From positions 186,001 to 250,000 of the forward strand of contig CAWBBE010000006.1 in assembly GCA_963786975.1 (NCBI GenBank): a stretch of DNA of 64,000 nucleotides, in the 5' to 3' direction. The stretch is from Palsa-506 sp963786975 (GTDB taxonomy: Bacteria; Actinomycetota; Actinomycetes; Streptosporangiales; Streptosporangiaceae). A program made the position numbers and the translations under genes. The notes under the pieces are model-generated. The model saw only the letters and a list, made by a program, of their open reading frames with translations. It was not told the DNA's origin and did not search any database. Positions 36,336 to 44,729 of this stretch are shown here, in pieces; position 1 is the stretch's first letter, and each line of letters starts with the position of its first letter.

Positions 36336-38804
36336 TTACCCGCCGCCGCGCGCCGGGCCGGGCACCGGCGGCAGCGGCACCTCGTCGGGCCTGGCCCGGG
36401 TCGGGTTCGTGTCCAGCCATTTCGTCAGCTCGGGAGAGATGAGGTCGATGCCGATCCGGCCGGCCCGGCCGTCCAGATCCCGGAAGATGCATTCGCCGTT
36501 GCCCAGGCCGCGCAGCACTGCCTTGTGCTCGTCAGATGGCTCCACCCCCAGCAGGGCCATCACGCTTGCCACCTCCGCCCGCTCGGAGGACCGGAAGGCG
36601 AACACTCCCGAGATGCAGTTGGTCACCTGCTCGTTCAGCAGGTCGCCGGCATTCTGCGAAACCAGGATCAGCGCGGTGTTGCGGGACCGGCCCATCCGCG
36701 ACACCTCGGGGATCAGCTTGGCGCCCTGCGGCGTCGAGGTGATCGCCCACGCCTCGTCCAGGATGATCGCCTTCGGCAGCCGCCGGTCCATGCCGTTCAG
36801 CAGCCGCCGGGCGAATTGCGATACCAGGTAGAGCAGCGCCACCGACAGCCGCTGCTCGTAGGAGTAGTCGTCCCGCTTGACCGCCGCATCCGGCAGCGTG
36901 AGGCCGGCCAGCGTGAACACTGTCGTCCAGCCGGCCGCGTCCAGCCCGACGCCGCCAGACGGGGCGAAGCACAGCCGGGCGAGCCGCATCTCCGACATCG
37001 AGCGCAGCACCGCGCCGAGGTTCATCGAGGCAGGATCGGCGGACCGCTCCAGATGGTCCACCACCTTTCCCAGGCTGGGCCGCTCTCCCCCGGCGATGGC
37101 CCCCACCGCCTGGACCATCGCGCTCTCCCGCTCCTCGCTCATCCTGGGCAGCAGCAGCCGTAGCGTCTCGGTGGCCATCGTCCGCTTCTCGGCCAGGTCG
37201 TCGCCGAACGAGAACGGGTCGAGCAGGCCGGGCGCGGCGGTGCCGAGCGGCAGCACCCGGGCCTGGCGGCCGCGCTCGTGCAGCAGCCGGACCAGCGACT
37301 CGGCGTCCCCCTTGGGGTCGATCACCGCGACGGTGACGCCGCGCAGCGCGAGTTGCAGGATCAGCAGCAGCGCCAGGGTGGTCTTGCCGCCGCCCGGCTC
37401 GCCGGTGATCGCGATGGCCGTCGGGCGGTTCCGCGCCGCGGCGACCAGCGGGTCGAAGTGCACCACCGACCTGGCCCGGCCGAGCGTCTCGCCGATGTAC
37501 GGGCCGACCCAGCCGGCCTCGCCGTCGGGCCGGTCGCCCAGGCCGACGGTCGCCGTGGGCATGCCGCCGGCGATCGTGTACAGCGGCTGCCGCTGCAGGT
37601 AGGAGCTGAGCCTGACCTTGTCGCCCGGCAGCGACTCGCACAGCAGCGAGAACTGGTCCCCGGTGGAGTTGACCACGTCGATGCCCGCGTCCCGGTAGTG
37701 CTCGGTCACCGCCTCGGCACGGCGGACGCACAGGCCCCTGGTCGGGGCGGTCACCAGCAGCCGGTGGTGGCCGTAGACGAACGGCAGACGTTCCTTGGTG
37801 ATGCCGTGCTCAAGCAGCCGGGCAGCCTCGATCTGCTCGGCCAGGGCGATCGGCGCCTCCACGCCGGCCTCCCTGATGTGCGCGTCCATGTCCCTGGCGT
37901 GCGCCAGCCGGCGGCCCACGTCCTTGCTCGCCTTGGCCGGCGGGATCAGCTTCATCCGCATGCTGACCTCGACCGGGAACGGCAGCGAGTCGGCGAAATG
38001 CAGCCAGGGCTCGCCATCGGGGAAGTACATGACGTCGGGGAACCGGGCGAACGACAAGAACGCCGCGTACGATTCCCCGGCCGGCTGCTCGAGCCGGAGC
38101 AGGGTCCGCCCGTTGTGCACCTGGCCTTCCAGCAGCGACTCGATCTCGCCCGCCCCCCACGGCCGCCGCTTCGCGGCGGACGGGGGCGGATCGCCCAGGG
38201 TGCCCATCAGCGTGTGCCGGAACAGCCAGGCGATGTCGTCCGAGGTGGCATGCCGGGCGGCCAGGGCGCTGGAGCCGAGCGCCCGGCCGAGCCGCTCGGC
38301 CTGGTCGGTCCAGCGGGCAATCTCGGCGGCGCCGACCGCCTCGTCGTCCACCCCCATCGCCTGCTCGCCGCTCTTGTAGAGGTTAATGAACTGGGAGAAC
38401 ATCCCGCCGGACAGCTGCGCGCGCATGCCCCGCTGGCCCAGCCGGACGCCCAGGTAGATTTCCTTGGACCAGAACTCCTTCGCCCACACGTGCCGGTACA
38501 TCTCGTCCAGGTAGTCCAGCCAGCCCGGGCCGCCGTCGGAGGTGCCGTCCAGCCCGGTCGCCCACTCGGCGGCCGGGTAGGTCCGGTGCGCGATCCGCAG
38601 GTGCACCTCGGCGTCGGTCATCCGGATCGCGGCCAGCGCGACCGTGATATTGGTGGCCAGGGTTTCCCGGTCCTGCGGCGTGGTGAACTCATACGACACC
38701 GTCGGCAGCCGGTAGTAAGCCCACCCGTGCGTCTCGGTCAGCAGGATCCGGTCATCGAAATACCGGACGGCCAGCCGGCTGCGACCCGCGGTCCGGGTGC
38801 TCAT
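36336..38804 (-). CDS. VirB4/TraC-family conjugation ATPase
   Basis: An 822-residue ATPase. Walker A is ITGEPGGGKTTLALLL (Lys about residue 474); Walker B is AIILDEAWAITSTPQGAKLI (about 683-686), followed by MGRSRNTALILVSQNAGDLL, the family's sensor-like segment. The N-terminal half (DRILLTETHGWAYYRLPTVS; LFRHTLMGTLGDPP) is the usual VirB4 N-domain. Such ATPases power assembly of, and secretion through, type IV channels. It is the clearest member of this operon. Gaps of 34 bases upstream and 65 downstream fit one transcript. Confidence 0.92.
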   Translation of the reverse strand: MSTRTAGRSRLAVRYFDDRILLTETHGWAYYRLPTVSYEFTTPQDRETLATNITVALAAIRMTDAEVHLRIAHRTYPAAEWATGLDGTSDGGPGWLDYLDEMYRHVWAKEFWSKEIYLGVRLGQRGMRAQLSGGMFSQFINLYKSGEQAMGVDDEAVGAAEIARWTDQAERLGRALGSSALAARHATSDDIAWLFRHTLMGTLGDPPPSAAKRRPWGAGEIESLLEGQVHNGRTLLRLEQPAGESYAAFLSFARFPDVMYFPDGEPWLHFADSLPFPVEVSMRMKLIPPAKASKDVGRRLAHARDMDAHIREAGVEAPIALAEQIEAARLLEHGITKERLPFVYGHHRLLVTAPTRGLCVRRAEAVTEHYRDAGIDVVNSTGDQFSLLCESLPGDKVRLSSYLQRQPLYTIAGGMPTATVGLGDRPDGEAGWVGPYIGETLGRARSVVHFDPLVAAARNRPTAIAITGEPGGGKTTLALLLILQLALRGVTVAVIDPKGDAESLVRLLHERGRQARVLPLGTAAPGLLDPFSFGDDLAEKRTMATETLRLLLPRMSEERESAMVQAVGAIAGGERPSLGKVVDHLERSADPASMNLGAVLRSMSEMRLARLCFAPSGGVGLDAAGWTTVFTLAGLTLPDAAVKRDDYSYEQRLSVALLYLVSQFARRLLNGMDRRLPKAIILDEAWAITSTPQGAKLIPEVSRMGRSRNTALILVSQNAGDLLNEQVTNCISGVFAFRSSERAEVASVMALLGVEPSDEHKAVLRGLGNGECIFRDLDGRAGRIGIDLISPELTKWLDTNPTRARPDEVPLPPVPGPARGGG

Positions 38805-38838
38805 CGGCGCGCCAGCCCGCCAGGCGCCGCCCGGCCGG

Positions 38839-40734
38839 TCACAGCTGGGCTCGCCGGAGCTCGGGAGCGGCGGCCAGGCCGGCCACCAGCACGCCGGCCA
38901 GCGCGGTATAGGCCTGCACCGCGGCCGGACCCAGCAGCCTGCTGCCGGGCCGGGCCAGCGGCGCTACCGGGTCACCACCGCGGATCCGTTCTGCTGCTGG
39001 CTTTCTCAGCTGATCATCCCAGGGAACCCGGACGATCGCGCGGCACCGGCCGCGGGCCACCGCCTCCGCCTGCTCGACATGACCCATCGTCGGCCGGCTG
39101 ACGCCGTTGATCACCATGGCCGAGTTCGCGGCCAGCTCGGCGTGGCCGTGCGCCTCCAGCCACTCCAGCGTCATCGCGATCGCGCGCGGCGCATCCTGGC
39201 TGGCCGGCGCGATCAGGACAAGCTGGTCAGCGATGGCCAGCACCCGCGGGACCGCCGCGGCGCCGGGATCGGCCAGCGTCAGGCCGTACCGGGCCGAGAG
39301 CAGCTCGAAGACCTTGGCGACGTCCCTGGCGGCATCGTCCGGCGGCGCGCCCGCACTGGCGGGCTCGCTGCTGATCACCGCGAGCCGGGACGGCGCGGGA
39401 TGATGCAGGTGGGGCGGCGCGGTCTGCGCCGCTGCCACCGCCGGCATCGAGCCGGCCCGGTCCGCAAGCGAGCCGCTGCCGGGGTTGAGATCGAGCACGG
39501 CTACTGGTTCGGCCCGGAGGGTGGCCAGCACTTCCCCGGTCATCAGCGTGGTCATGGTCTGCCCGGCACCGACGGTGCAGCCGAGCAGCACGATCCGGCG
39601 GCACCCGGCCACCGGCAGCCGGGCCCGGGCGCGGTCGCGCTGCTGGAAGTCGGGACGGCCCGGCCGGTGCCCGCCCGGCACCACGACGACACGGTCATGC
39701 CAGCCGTCGCCGGGCCCGCGCAGGGCACGCTCGACGACTCGCAGCGGGCGGCCGTCCGGCCGGTCGCCGGTTACCGTCACCGGTGGCGGCGGGCTTGCCG
39801 GCGGCCCGGCCGCCGGCGGCGGGCTCATCGCCGGCGGCGGGCTCATCGCCGGCGGCGGGCTCATCGCCGGCGGCGGGCTCATCGTCGGCGGTGGGGCGGG
39901 GACGGGCTGGTTAGCTGCTGGGCGCTGGCTCCCGCCGGGCGCCGCGGCGGCTGCCAGGGGCGGCACGGGCGGCAGGGCCGGAGGCGGCGGGAAGGTCTCG
40001 GATGGCGAGGCGGCCCGGGGAGGCTTGTCCGGGGCTGACCGCGACACGGCGGCGGGCGGCGGGCCGGCCACCGGCGGCAGGCCGGTCTCGGATGCCGGGG
40101 CGGAGGCCGGCCACGGGGAGGTCACGGCGGCGGGCGGCGGGCCGGCCACCGGCGGCAGGCCGGTCTCGGATGCCGGGGCGGAGGCCGGCCAGGGGGAAGT
40201 CACAGCAGGCGAGGCTGCCGCAGCGAGCCTGCCCGCGGCCGGAGGCGCGCCGGCCGGCCTGGCCGCGGCCGGACTGGCTTCGGCCGGCCGCGGCGCGGGC
40301 GCGCTGGCCGCGGGCGCGCTGGCCGCGGGCGCGCTGGCCGCGGGCGGCGGGCTCAGCGAGGGCCTTGGCACCGCCGCCGAGGTCAGCGAGGGGCGCACGG
40401 CGGCCGGCCGGGAAGGGGGCGGGGAACCGGTCCCGGCGGGCCGGGGCACCGCAGCAGCGCGCGTGGCCTGCGGCTGGCCAGCGCCGGCCGCCGCTGCGGC
40501 TCCGGCTCCGGCTCCGGCTGCGGGGACCTGCGCATGCCCGGCGGCCGGCGGCCGCGCCGCGGGCTGGGCATGCGCCCCGGCCGGCACCGGCCCGGCTGGC
40601 TGGACGTAAGCCGCGGCCTGCACGTGCGCTGCGGCCGGCGGCCGGGCCGCGGCCTGGTCCGGGGTCCTGGCGGCGGACGGCGGGCGCTCGTCCGGCACCG
40701 GAACGGGACGGGCATGCGCGCCTCCTGGGCGCAG
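38839..40734 (-). CDS. Pro/Ala-rich protein with degenerate ParA/MinD-like domain
   Basis: The C-terminal ~290 residues form a P-loop-type domain: RRIVLLGCTVGAGQTMTTLM, PVAVLDLNPGSGSLADRAGS, VLAIADQLVLIAPASQDAPR, INGVSRPTMGHVEQAEAVAR. In ParA the first motif has lysines (KGGxGKT); here they are missing, so ATP hydrolysis is doubtful. The N-terminal ~340 residues are Pro/Ala repeats (MSPPPA four times; a 26-residue unit twice). The layout recalls mycobacterial EspI. The start is unresolved: the frame is open to 41043, but the sequence resembles this protein only to about 40734. It may be fused to the TcpE-like protein. Confidence 0.68.
   Translation of the reverse strand: MRPGGAHARPVPVPDERPPSAARTPDQAAARPPAAAHVQAAAYVQPAGPVPAGAHAQPAARPPAAGHAQVPAAGAGAGAAAAAGAGQPQATRAAAVPRPAGTGSPPPSRPAAVRPSLTSAAVPRPSLSPPPAASAPAASAPAASAPAPRPAEASPAAARPAGAPPAAGRLAAAASPAVTSPWPASAPASETGLPPVAGPPPAAVTSPWPASAPASETGLPPVAGPPPAAVSRSAPDKPPRAASPSETFPPPPALPPVPPLAAAAAPGGSQRPAANQPVPAPPPTMSPPPAMSPPPAMSPPPAMSPPPAAGPPASPPPPVTVTGDRPDGRPLRVVERALRGPGDGWHDRVVVVPGGHRPGRPDFQQRDRARARLPVAGCRRIVLLGCTVGAGQTMTTLMTGEVLATLRAEPVAVLDLNPGSGSLADRAGSMPAVAAAQTAPPHLHHPAPSRLAVISSEPASAGAPPDDAARDVAKVFELLSARYGLTLADPGAAAVPRVLAIADQLVLIAPASQDAPRAIAMTLEWLEAHGHAELAANSAMVINGVSRPTMGHVEQAEAVARGRCRAIVRVPWDDQLRKPAAERIRGGDPVAPLARPGSRLLGPAAVQAYTALAGVLVAGLAAAPELRRAQL
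39820..39895 (-). repeat. 18-bp tandem repeat encoding MSPPPA
   Basis: Four units of GGGCTCATCGCCGGCGGC (as read on the plus strand; one with GTC) encode (MSPPPA)n in the ParA-like protein. Two 78-base copies at 40047-40202 encode a 26-residue unit (VTSPWPASAPASETGLPP...) and a 15-base repeat near 40294-40345 encodes ASAPA, all in frame. Confidence 0.75.
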
Positions 40735-41494
40735 GGCCGGATTCTGCGGCAGGCCGGAACGCGGCCGCGGCCGGGCGGGAGGCACCAACCGTCGGCCAGC
40801 CGCCCGCAGCGGCCGGACGGCCGGCCCCCGCAGCGGCCGGACGGCCGGCCCCCGCGGCGGGACGAGCCGGGCCGGCCACAGGGCGGGCTGGGCCGATGGC
40901 GGGACGGGACGGGCCGATAGCGGGACGGGACGGGCTAGCCGCGGCCGGCCGCAGCGCCGGCGACTCTGGCCAGGCCGGGACGGCCGGCGCGGCGGGCGCG
41001 GCCTGCTGATCTGGCTCCGCGGCCAGCCGCGCGGTCGCGGCAACGACTCGCTTCGGCGCGGCCAGCACCCGGCGGCTGGCCGGCCTGATCCCGCGGTGCG
41101 CGGTTAGCTCGGCCGGCTCGACCTCGGCCTGGCGCCACACCCGGGCGACGACCACGACCTCGTCCTTCTCGGCCAGCGGCGCCAGCCGGCACCAGGTGCG
41201 CGGCTCGCCCAGGTAACGGACCTGGGACACGATCAGCTCGGGCAGCCGCTTGTTCTCCAGGACGGGCCGCGTGGCCAGCCAGGTCAGCACCCCCGGAGGC
41301 AGCACGTAGAGCCAGAAAGACGTGTGGCTGAGCGGAAGGCCGAGGACCGTGAGGATAATCACATACGGAATGGTGATAGCGGTGAACACTGCGATCTGGC
41401 CTACCGGCAGCGGCATCGGCAGCCGGAAGTCGTACAGCTTGTAGAGCCGTTTCTCGATCCGCCAGATATTGGTATAGGTGGGCAGATCGACCAG
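40735..41494 (-). CDS. TcpE-like conjugation membrane protein, probable CTG start
   Basis: Conserved sequence starts LVDLPTYTNIWRIEKRLYKL and YDFRLPMPLPVGQIAVFTAI, followed by two membrane helices (PYVIILTVLGLPLSHTSFWL) and EPRTWCRLAPLAEKDEVVVV. Conserved residues before the internal ATG at 41416 show the gene begins earlier; an in-frame TAG at 41497-41495 is directly followed by CTG 41494, with AAGGGG upstream, so CTG is the likely start. After ~residue 130 an Ala/Pro-rich linker runs to about 40735, where the neighbour's frame takes over with no stop. Either a TcpE-ParA fusion across a one-base error, or separate genes. Confidence 0.68.
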
Positions 41495-41520
41495 CTACAC
41501 CCCTTCCGCCTGAGCGGATA

Positions 41521-41778
41521 TCAGTGGACACCTAGCGCGTTGGCGATGCCGGTGGCAAGCGTTTGCACGATGCTCGGGGTGTAGAAGATGACCGCGATCG
41601 CTACCGCGAGGACGACGAACTGCACGAACCGGATTATCTCACGAGTGAACAGGAAGAAAATAGCTACGATACCGACAATCCCAAGGAACAGCGGCCCGAA
41701 CAGGCCCTGCAAATAGCTCACAAGGCCGGAGGTGCTCAGCGCCGCGGGGGATGCCGAGATGAGCAGGTGCGACGACAT
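41521..41778 (-). CDS. Small two-helix membrane protein of the type IV-like operon
   Basis: An 85-residue protein with ATG 41778. SYLQGLFGPLFLGIVGIVAI then FFLFTREIIRFVQFVVLAVA and IAVIFYTPSIVQTLATGIAN: two hydrophobic helices joined by a short basic loop (TREIIRF). Size and topology fit a VirB2/TrbC pilin-like or VirB3-like component, but no signature separates these. It lies 65 bases after the TcpC-like gene and 26 before the TcpE-like CTG. Confidence 0.7.
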   Translation of the reverse strand: MSSHLLISASPAALSTSGLVSYLQGLFGPLFLGIVGIVAIFFLFTREIIRFVQFVVLAVAIAVIFYTPSIVQTLATGIANALGVH

Positions 41779-41843
41779 CTATCTACTCCGGGGTGATGGG
41801 GGTGCATCTAGTGGGGGAATGCATGCTGCCGGAAAGGTTCTGA

Positions 41844-42842
41844 TCATGGCGGCGCCAGGGGCTGCGGGGACGTGCCGATCGCGGCGACATACCAGCTGCC
41901 GCCCTGCTTGACGACGGTCATCCGGTAGGTCATCTCCAGCCCGGCCGGCCCGGTGGTCACCGGCGACCTGGCCTGCGCCGAGGCGGACTGCCCGGCCAGC
42001 CGCCAGATCACGGCGACCGTGATGTTCCTGGTCGATCCGCCGGGCGGCACCTGGATACCGGTGATGGCACCGTAACTGACCGTGCCGCCCAGGCCGGTGA
42101 CCTTGGCGCCGTTGGCGAGGAACCTGCCGAGCGTGACCGGGTCACCGCTGGCGTAGGCGCTAAAGAAAGCCGGCAGCTGGCTGCTGAGCGCGGCCTCCGT
42201 GGCCGGATCCGAGGCCGGGCTCTGCACCTGCGGCGGCGTGGCCCGCGGCGGCGGGGGCAGCAGCGACGGCTCCGCCGAGATCGCCAGGCCGCCGTCGGCC
42301 GCGTACACCGGCACGCCGAGCTCCATCAGGCTGCCGCTGGCCCGCACCAGCAAGGTGATCACGGCGTGCTGGGAGTCCTGCACGGAAATGCCGGACACCT
42401 GCTCGGATTGCAGCACCACGGTGCCCTGCCCGTTCCAGCCGAGCTGGGAGTCCGAGCCGGGCGGCAGGAAGACGGAAAGCTGCTTGGCCCGCTCGGATGA
42501 CGTGGCCGGGCTGAAATTGAGGTACACAACGGCAAACTGCTGCGCGTACGCCTCGGCCTGCTGCACCGGGAAGCCGTGCGCGGAGTCCGCCGCTGACGTG
42601 CCCGCTGGTGCCGCGGCCTGCTTGGGCGGCAGCACGATCGCGGTCACGCCGCGGTAGCCGATCACCAGCAGGACCGCCCACGCCACCGCGCGGGCCACCC
42701 AGACAAACCAGCGGCCGCCGCCACCGCGCCAGTGCCGGGCCGCGCGCTCAGCCGGCTGTCCGGCCGATCCGGGCGCTGCCTCGACTGTCGCATCGCAGCC
42801 ATCTGGCTGCGTACCGCGATCGAGGGTTGCCCTGCGAACCAT
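41844..42842 (-). CDS. TcpC-like conjugation protein
   Basis: A 332-residue bitopic membrane protein. The ATG at 42842 is preceded by GGAGG at ideal distance, so the open frame further upstream (to 43145) is not used. After ~50 hydrophilic residues comes a helix (WFVWVARAVAWAVLLVIGYR), then two NTF2-like exported domains (QQAEAYAQQFAVVYLNFSPA; LPAFFSAYASGDPVTLGRFL; ENDs with TYRMTVVKQGGSWYVAAIGT). This is the TcpC layout of Gram-positive conjugative elements, a VirB8-like part of the channel. First gene of the operon. Confidence 0.85.
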   Translation of the reverse strand: MVRRATLDRGTQPDGCDATVEAAPGSAGQPAERAARHWRGGGGRWFVWVARAVAWAVLLVIGYRGVTAIVLPPKQAAAPAGTSAADSAHGFPVQQAEAYAQQFAVVYLNFSPATSSERAKQLSVFLPPGSDSQLGWNGQGTVVLQSEQVSGISVQDSQHAVITLLVRASGSLMELGVPVYAADGGLAISAEPSLLPPPPRATPPQVQSPASDPATEAALSSQLPAFFSAYASGDPVTLGRFLANGAKVTGLGGTVSYGAITGIQVPPGGSTRNITVAVIWRLAGQSASAQARSPVTTGPAGLEMTYRMTVVKQGGSWYVAAIGTSPQPLAPP

Positions 42843-43206
42843 CACACCTCCGGCCGATCCTGCGTCTGAGCAGCAAGGAGTTGCGGCGAACCCTTGCCGG
42901 TCCCGTGCACCATTCTGCGGTAAAACGCCCGGGCGATGACACCCTTTGGCCCACGCGGCATGCTTCGGGGCTGCGCCGCGGCGCGGCCATTCCTGCGTTC
43001 CTGACCCTGGGACATTGCCGTCCGATAGGTCCTGACCTGCAAGAATGGCGTCGGGAAGCCGCTGGTGAGGCGAAGCAGGCCGGATCGCGGTACCGGCGGG
43101 GGTTTGCCGGATCTTGCCGAGCATCGTCCTGTGTCCTCCGGCCATTTCGCCGTCCGGAGGCGCTGAGCAGGCGAAAGCACGGGGCTAGCACAGCACGCGA
43201 CGTGTG

Positions 43207-43234
43207 ACCATAGTTGTGACACTAAACCGGTCAG
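43207..43234 (-). promoter_or_regulatory. Candidate promoter/operator of the type IV-like operon
   Basis: In the 468 bases between the TcpC-like gene and the IS element, no gene is supported. The most promoter-like site is CTGACC (43234-43229), 16 bases, TATGGT (43212-43207). An imperfect palindrome, GTGTGACCA-TAG-TTGTGACAC (43202-43222, 7 of 9 positions paired), covers the -10 and could bind a repressor. The rest of the leader (~360 bases) is GC-rich with no feature I can support. Confidence 0.3.
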
Positions 43235-43320
43235 ACGCATCCAGAAAGAGGCAATTAGGATGCCCGCGCCGCCGGGCACCGTCCGTGCCGTCGCTCGAAC
43301 GGCCCCCTAGTAGTACTTTG

Positions 43321-43443
43321 TTAGGTTCCGGGATGGGCGGCGGCGAGCCGGCCGGGGGTTAACGGCTGGGTACAGAGGGGGCAGGCGCCGAGGATGAGGG
43401 CGAGCACGATCTGCAGCTCGTGCAGGACCTGGTAGAGGGTCAT
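43321..43443 (-). CDS. C-terminal piece of the IS701 transposase in a second frame
   Basis: A 40-residue frame, MTLYQVLHELQIVLALILGA then CPLCTQPLT, with a CPLC motif. I recall IS701-type transposases of actinomycetes ending in similar sequence fused to the main chain. Its ATG overlaps the transposase TGA (ATGA) and its TAA lies in the left inverted repeat. One missing base near 43445 would explain the split; a coupled second ORF is the alternative. Confidence 0.45.
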   Translation of the reverse strand: MTLYQVLHELQIVLALILGACPLCTQPLTPGRLAAAHPGT

Positions 43444-44729
43444 CCCGGCGCAGGGGCTTTTGGGTCGTTGCGGATCAGGGTGCAGAAGGCCTGGGCGAGG
43501 GTTGCGAGGGTGACATGGCGGTGCCATCCGGCGAAGGAGCGGCCTTCGAAGTGGTCCAGGCCCAGGCCGGTCTTGAGCTCGCGGTAGTCGTGCTCGATCC
43601 GCCAGCGGATCTTGGCCAGGCGCACCAGCTCGCCGATGGGGGTGTCTTGGGGGAGTGTGGACAGCCAGTAACCGGTGGGATCATCAGCTTCGGGCGGCCA
43701 TTCGGCCAGCAGCCAGCAGGCCGGCAGGCTCCGGTCGGCCTCGCGGGGGATGTGCCGGCTGGCCGGCCGGACCCGGATGGCCAGGAAGCAGCTGGTCATC
43801 GAGGCGCCGGGGTTGCCGTGGGTGGCTTTGGTGCCCTGCCGCCAGGTCACCGGATGGACCTGGTCCGCGCAGGCGATGGCGAGCTGTCGCAAGGTCGCCG
43901 GCGGGCCAGGGTAGGCGGGCTTGGGGGGCTGGCCCAGCCCGCCGTAGGGCCTGGCCTGCGGAACGGCCCCGGCCGGGTGGGCGCGGGGGCTGCCCTTGAC
44001 CGCGACCACGTACTGCCAGCCGGCGGCGGTCAGCTGCTCCCGGAACAAGGCGTTATCACCGTAGCCGATGTCGGACACCACCACAGGGCGAGCATCGCCG
44101 CGCGCGGTGACCTGCTCCAGGACGCCCCACCCGCCCGGGCCGGCCATCTCCTCGATCATCTCCACCGCCAGCCGCCACTTCTCGCGGTGACGCACCTGGT
44201 CAGGGATGTGAGACAGCTCACGGCGGCGTCGCGCCGCGGCCGCCGCGACAGGATCAGCCAGCGCCTGGTCATCCCAGCTCTGCGGGCAGAACAGCCGCCA
44301 GTCCGCCGCGCATGAGGCCTGCTCGTTCACCAGGTGCACGCTCACCCCGACCTGGCAGTTGCCGATCTTGCCCAGGGTGCCGGAATACTGCCGGGCCACG
44401 CACGGCGAGGCCGGCCCGTCCTTCGGGAAGCCGGTGTCGTCCACCACCAGCGCCTCCACCGGCTGGGCCGATGCGAACCACCGCGCCACATTCCGCCGCA
44501 CTGCCGTGTAGTCCCAGGTCGAGGACGTGATGAACTGCTGCAGCCGCTGATGGTCAATCCCCAGCCGTTCGGCCATCGGCTGCATCGACTTGCGCCGCCC
44601 ATCGGTCAGCAGCCCGCGCACATACAGCTCGCCGGCCGCCCGCTGATCCTTACGCGGCAGCCCGCCGAGCATCTCCGCGGCAAAATCCAGCAGCCGGGGC
44701 CGGACCTCCGCGATCTCCTGAGGAGTCAT
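43440..44729 (-). CDS. IS701-family DDE transposase
   Basis: A 429-residue transposase. VEALVVDDTGFPKDGPASPC includes the first catalytic Asp; VGVSVHLVNEQASCAADWRL and PVVVSDIGYGDNALFREQLT (second Asp) follow; KIRWRIEHDYRELKTGLGLDH holds the Glu (the YREL signature). ATG 44729 lies 53 bases inside the right end. The chain stops at PKAPAPG, about 40 residues short of what I expect, because of the frame break noted for the neighbouring small frame; catalytic residues are intact. Confidence 0.9.
   Translation of the reverse strand: MTPQEIAEVRPRLLDFAAEMLGGLPRKDQRAAGELYVRGLLTDGRRKSMQPMAERLGIDHQRLQQFITSSTWDYTAVRRNVARWFASAQPVEALVVDDTGFPKDGPASPCVARQYSGTLGKIGNCQVGVSVHLVNEQASCAADWRLFCPQSWDDQALADPVAAAAARRRRELSHIPDQVRHREKWRLAVEMIEEMAGPGGWGVLEQVTARGDARPVVVSDIGYGDNALFREQLTAAGWQYVVAVKGSPRAHPAGAVPQARPYGGLGQPPKPAYPGPPATLRQLAIACADQVHPVTWRQGTKATHGNPGASMTSCFLAIRVRPASRHIPREADRSLPACWLLAEWPPEADDPTGYWLSTLPQDTPIGELVRLAKIRWRIEHDYRELKTGLGLDHFEGRSFAGWHRHVTLATLAQAFCTLIRNDPKAPAPG

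Noticed and set aside
42843..43279. Possible small gene or N-terminal extension upstream of the TcpC-like gene
   Set aside because: The frames show no conservation or membrane pattern, and GGAGG at ideal distance marks ATG 42842 as the start.
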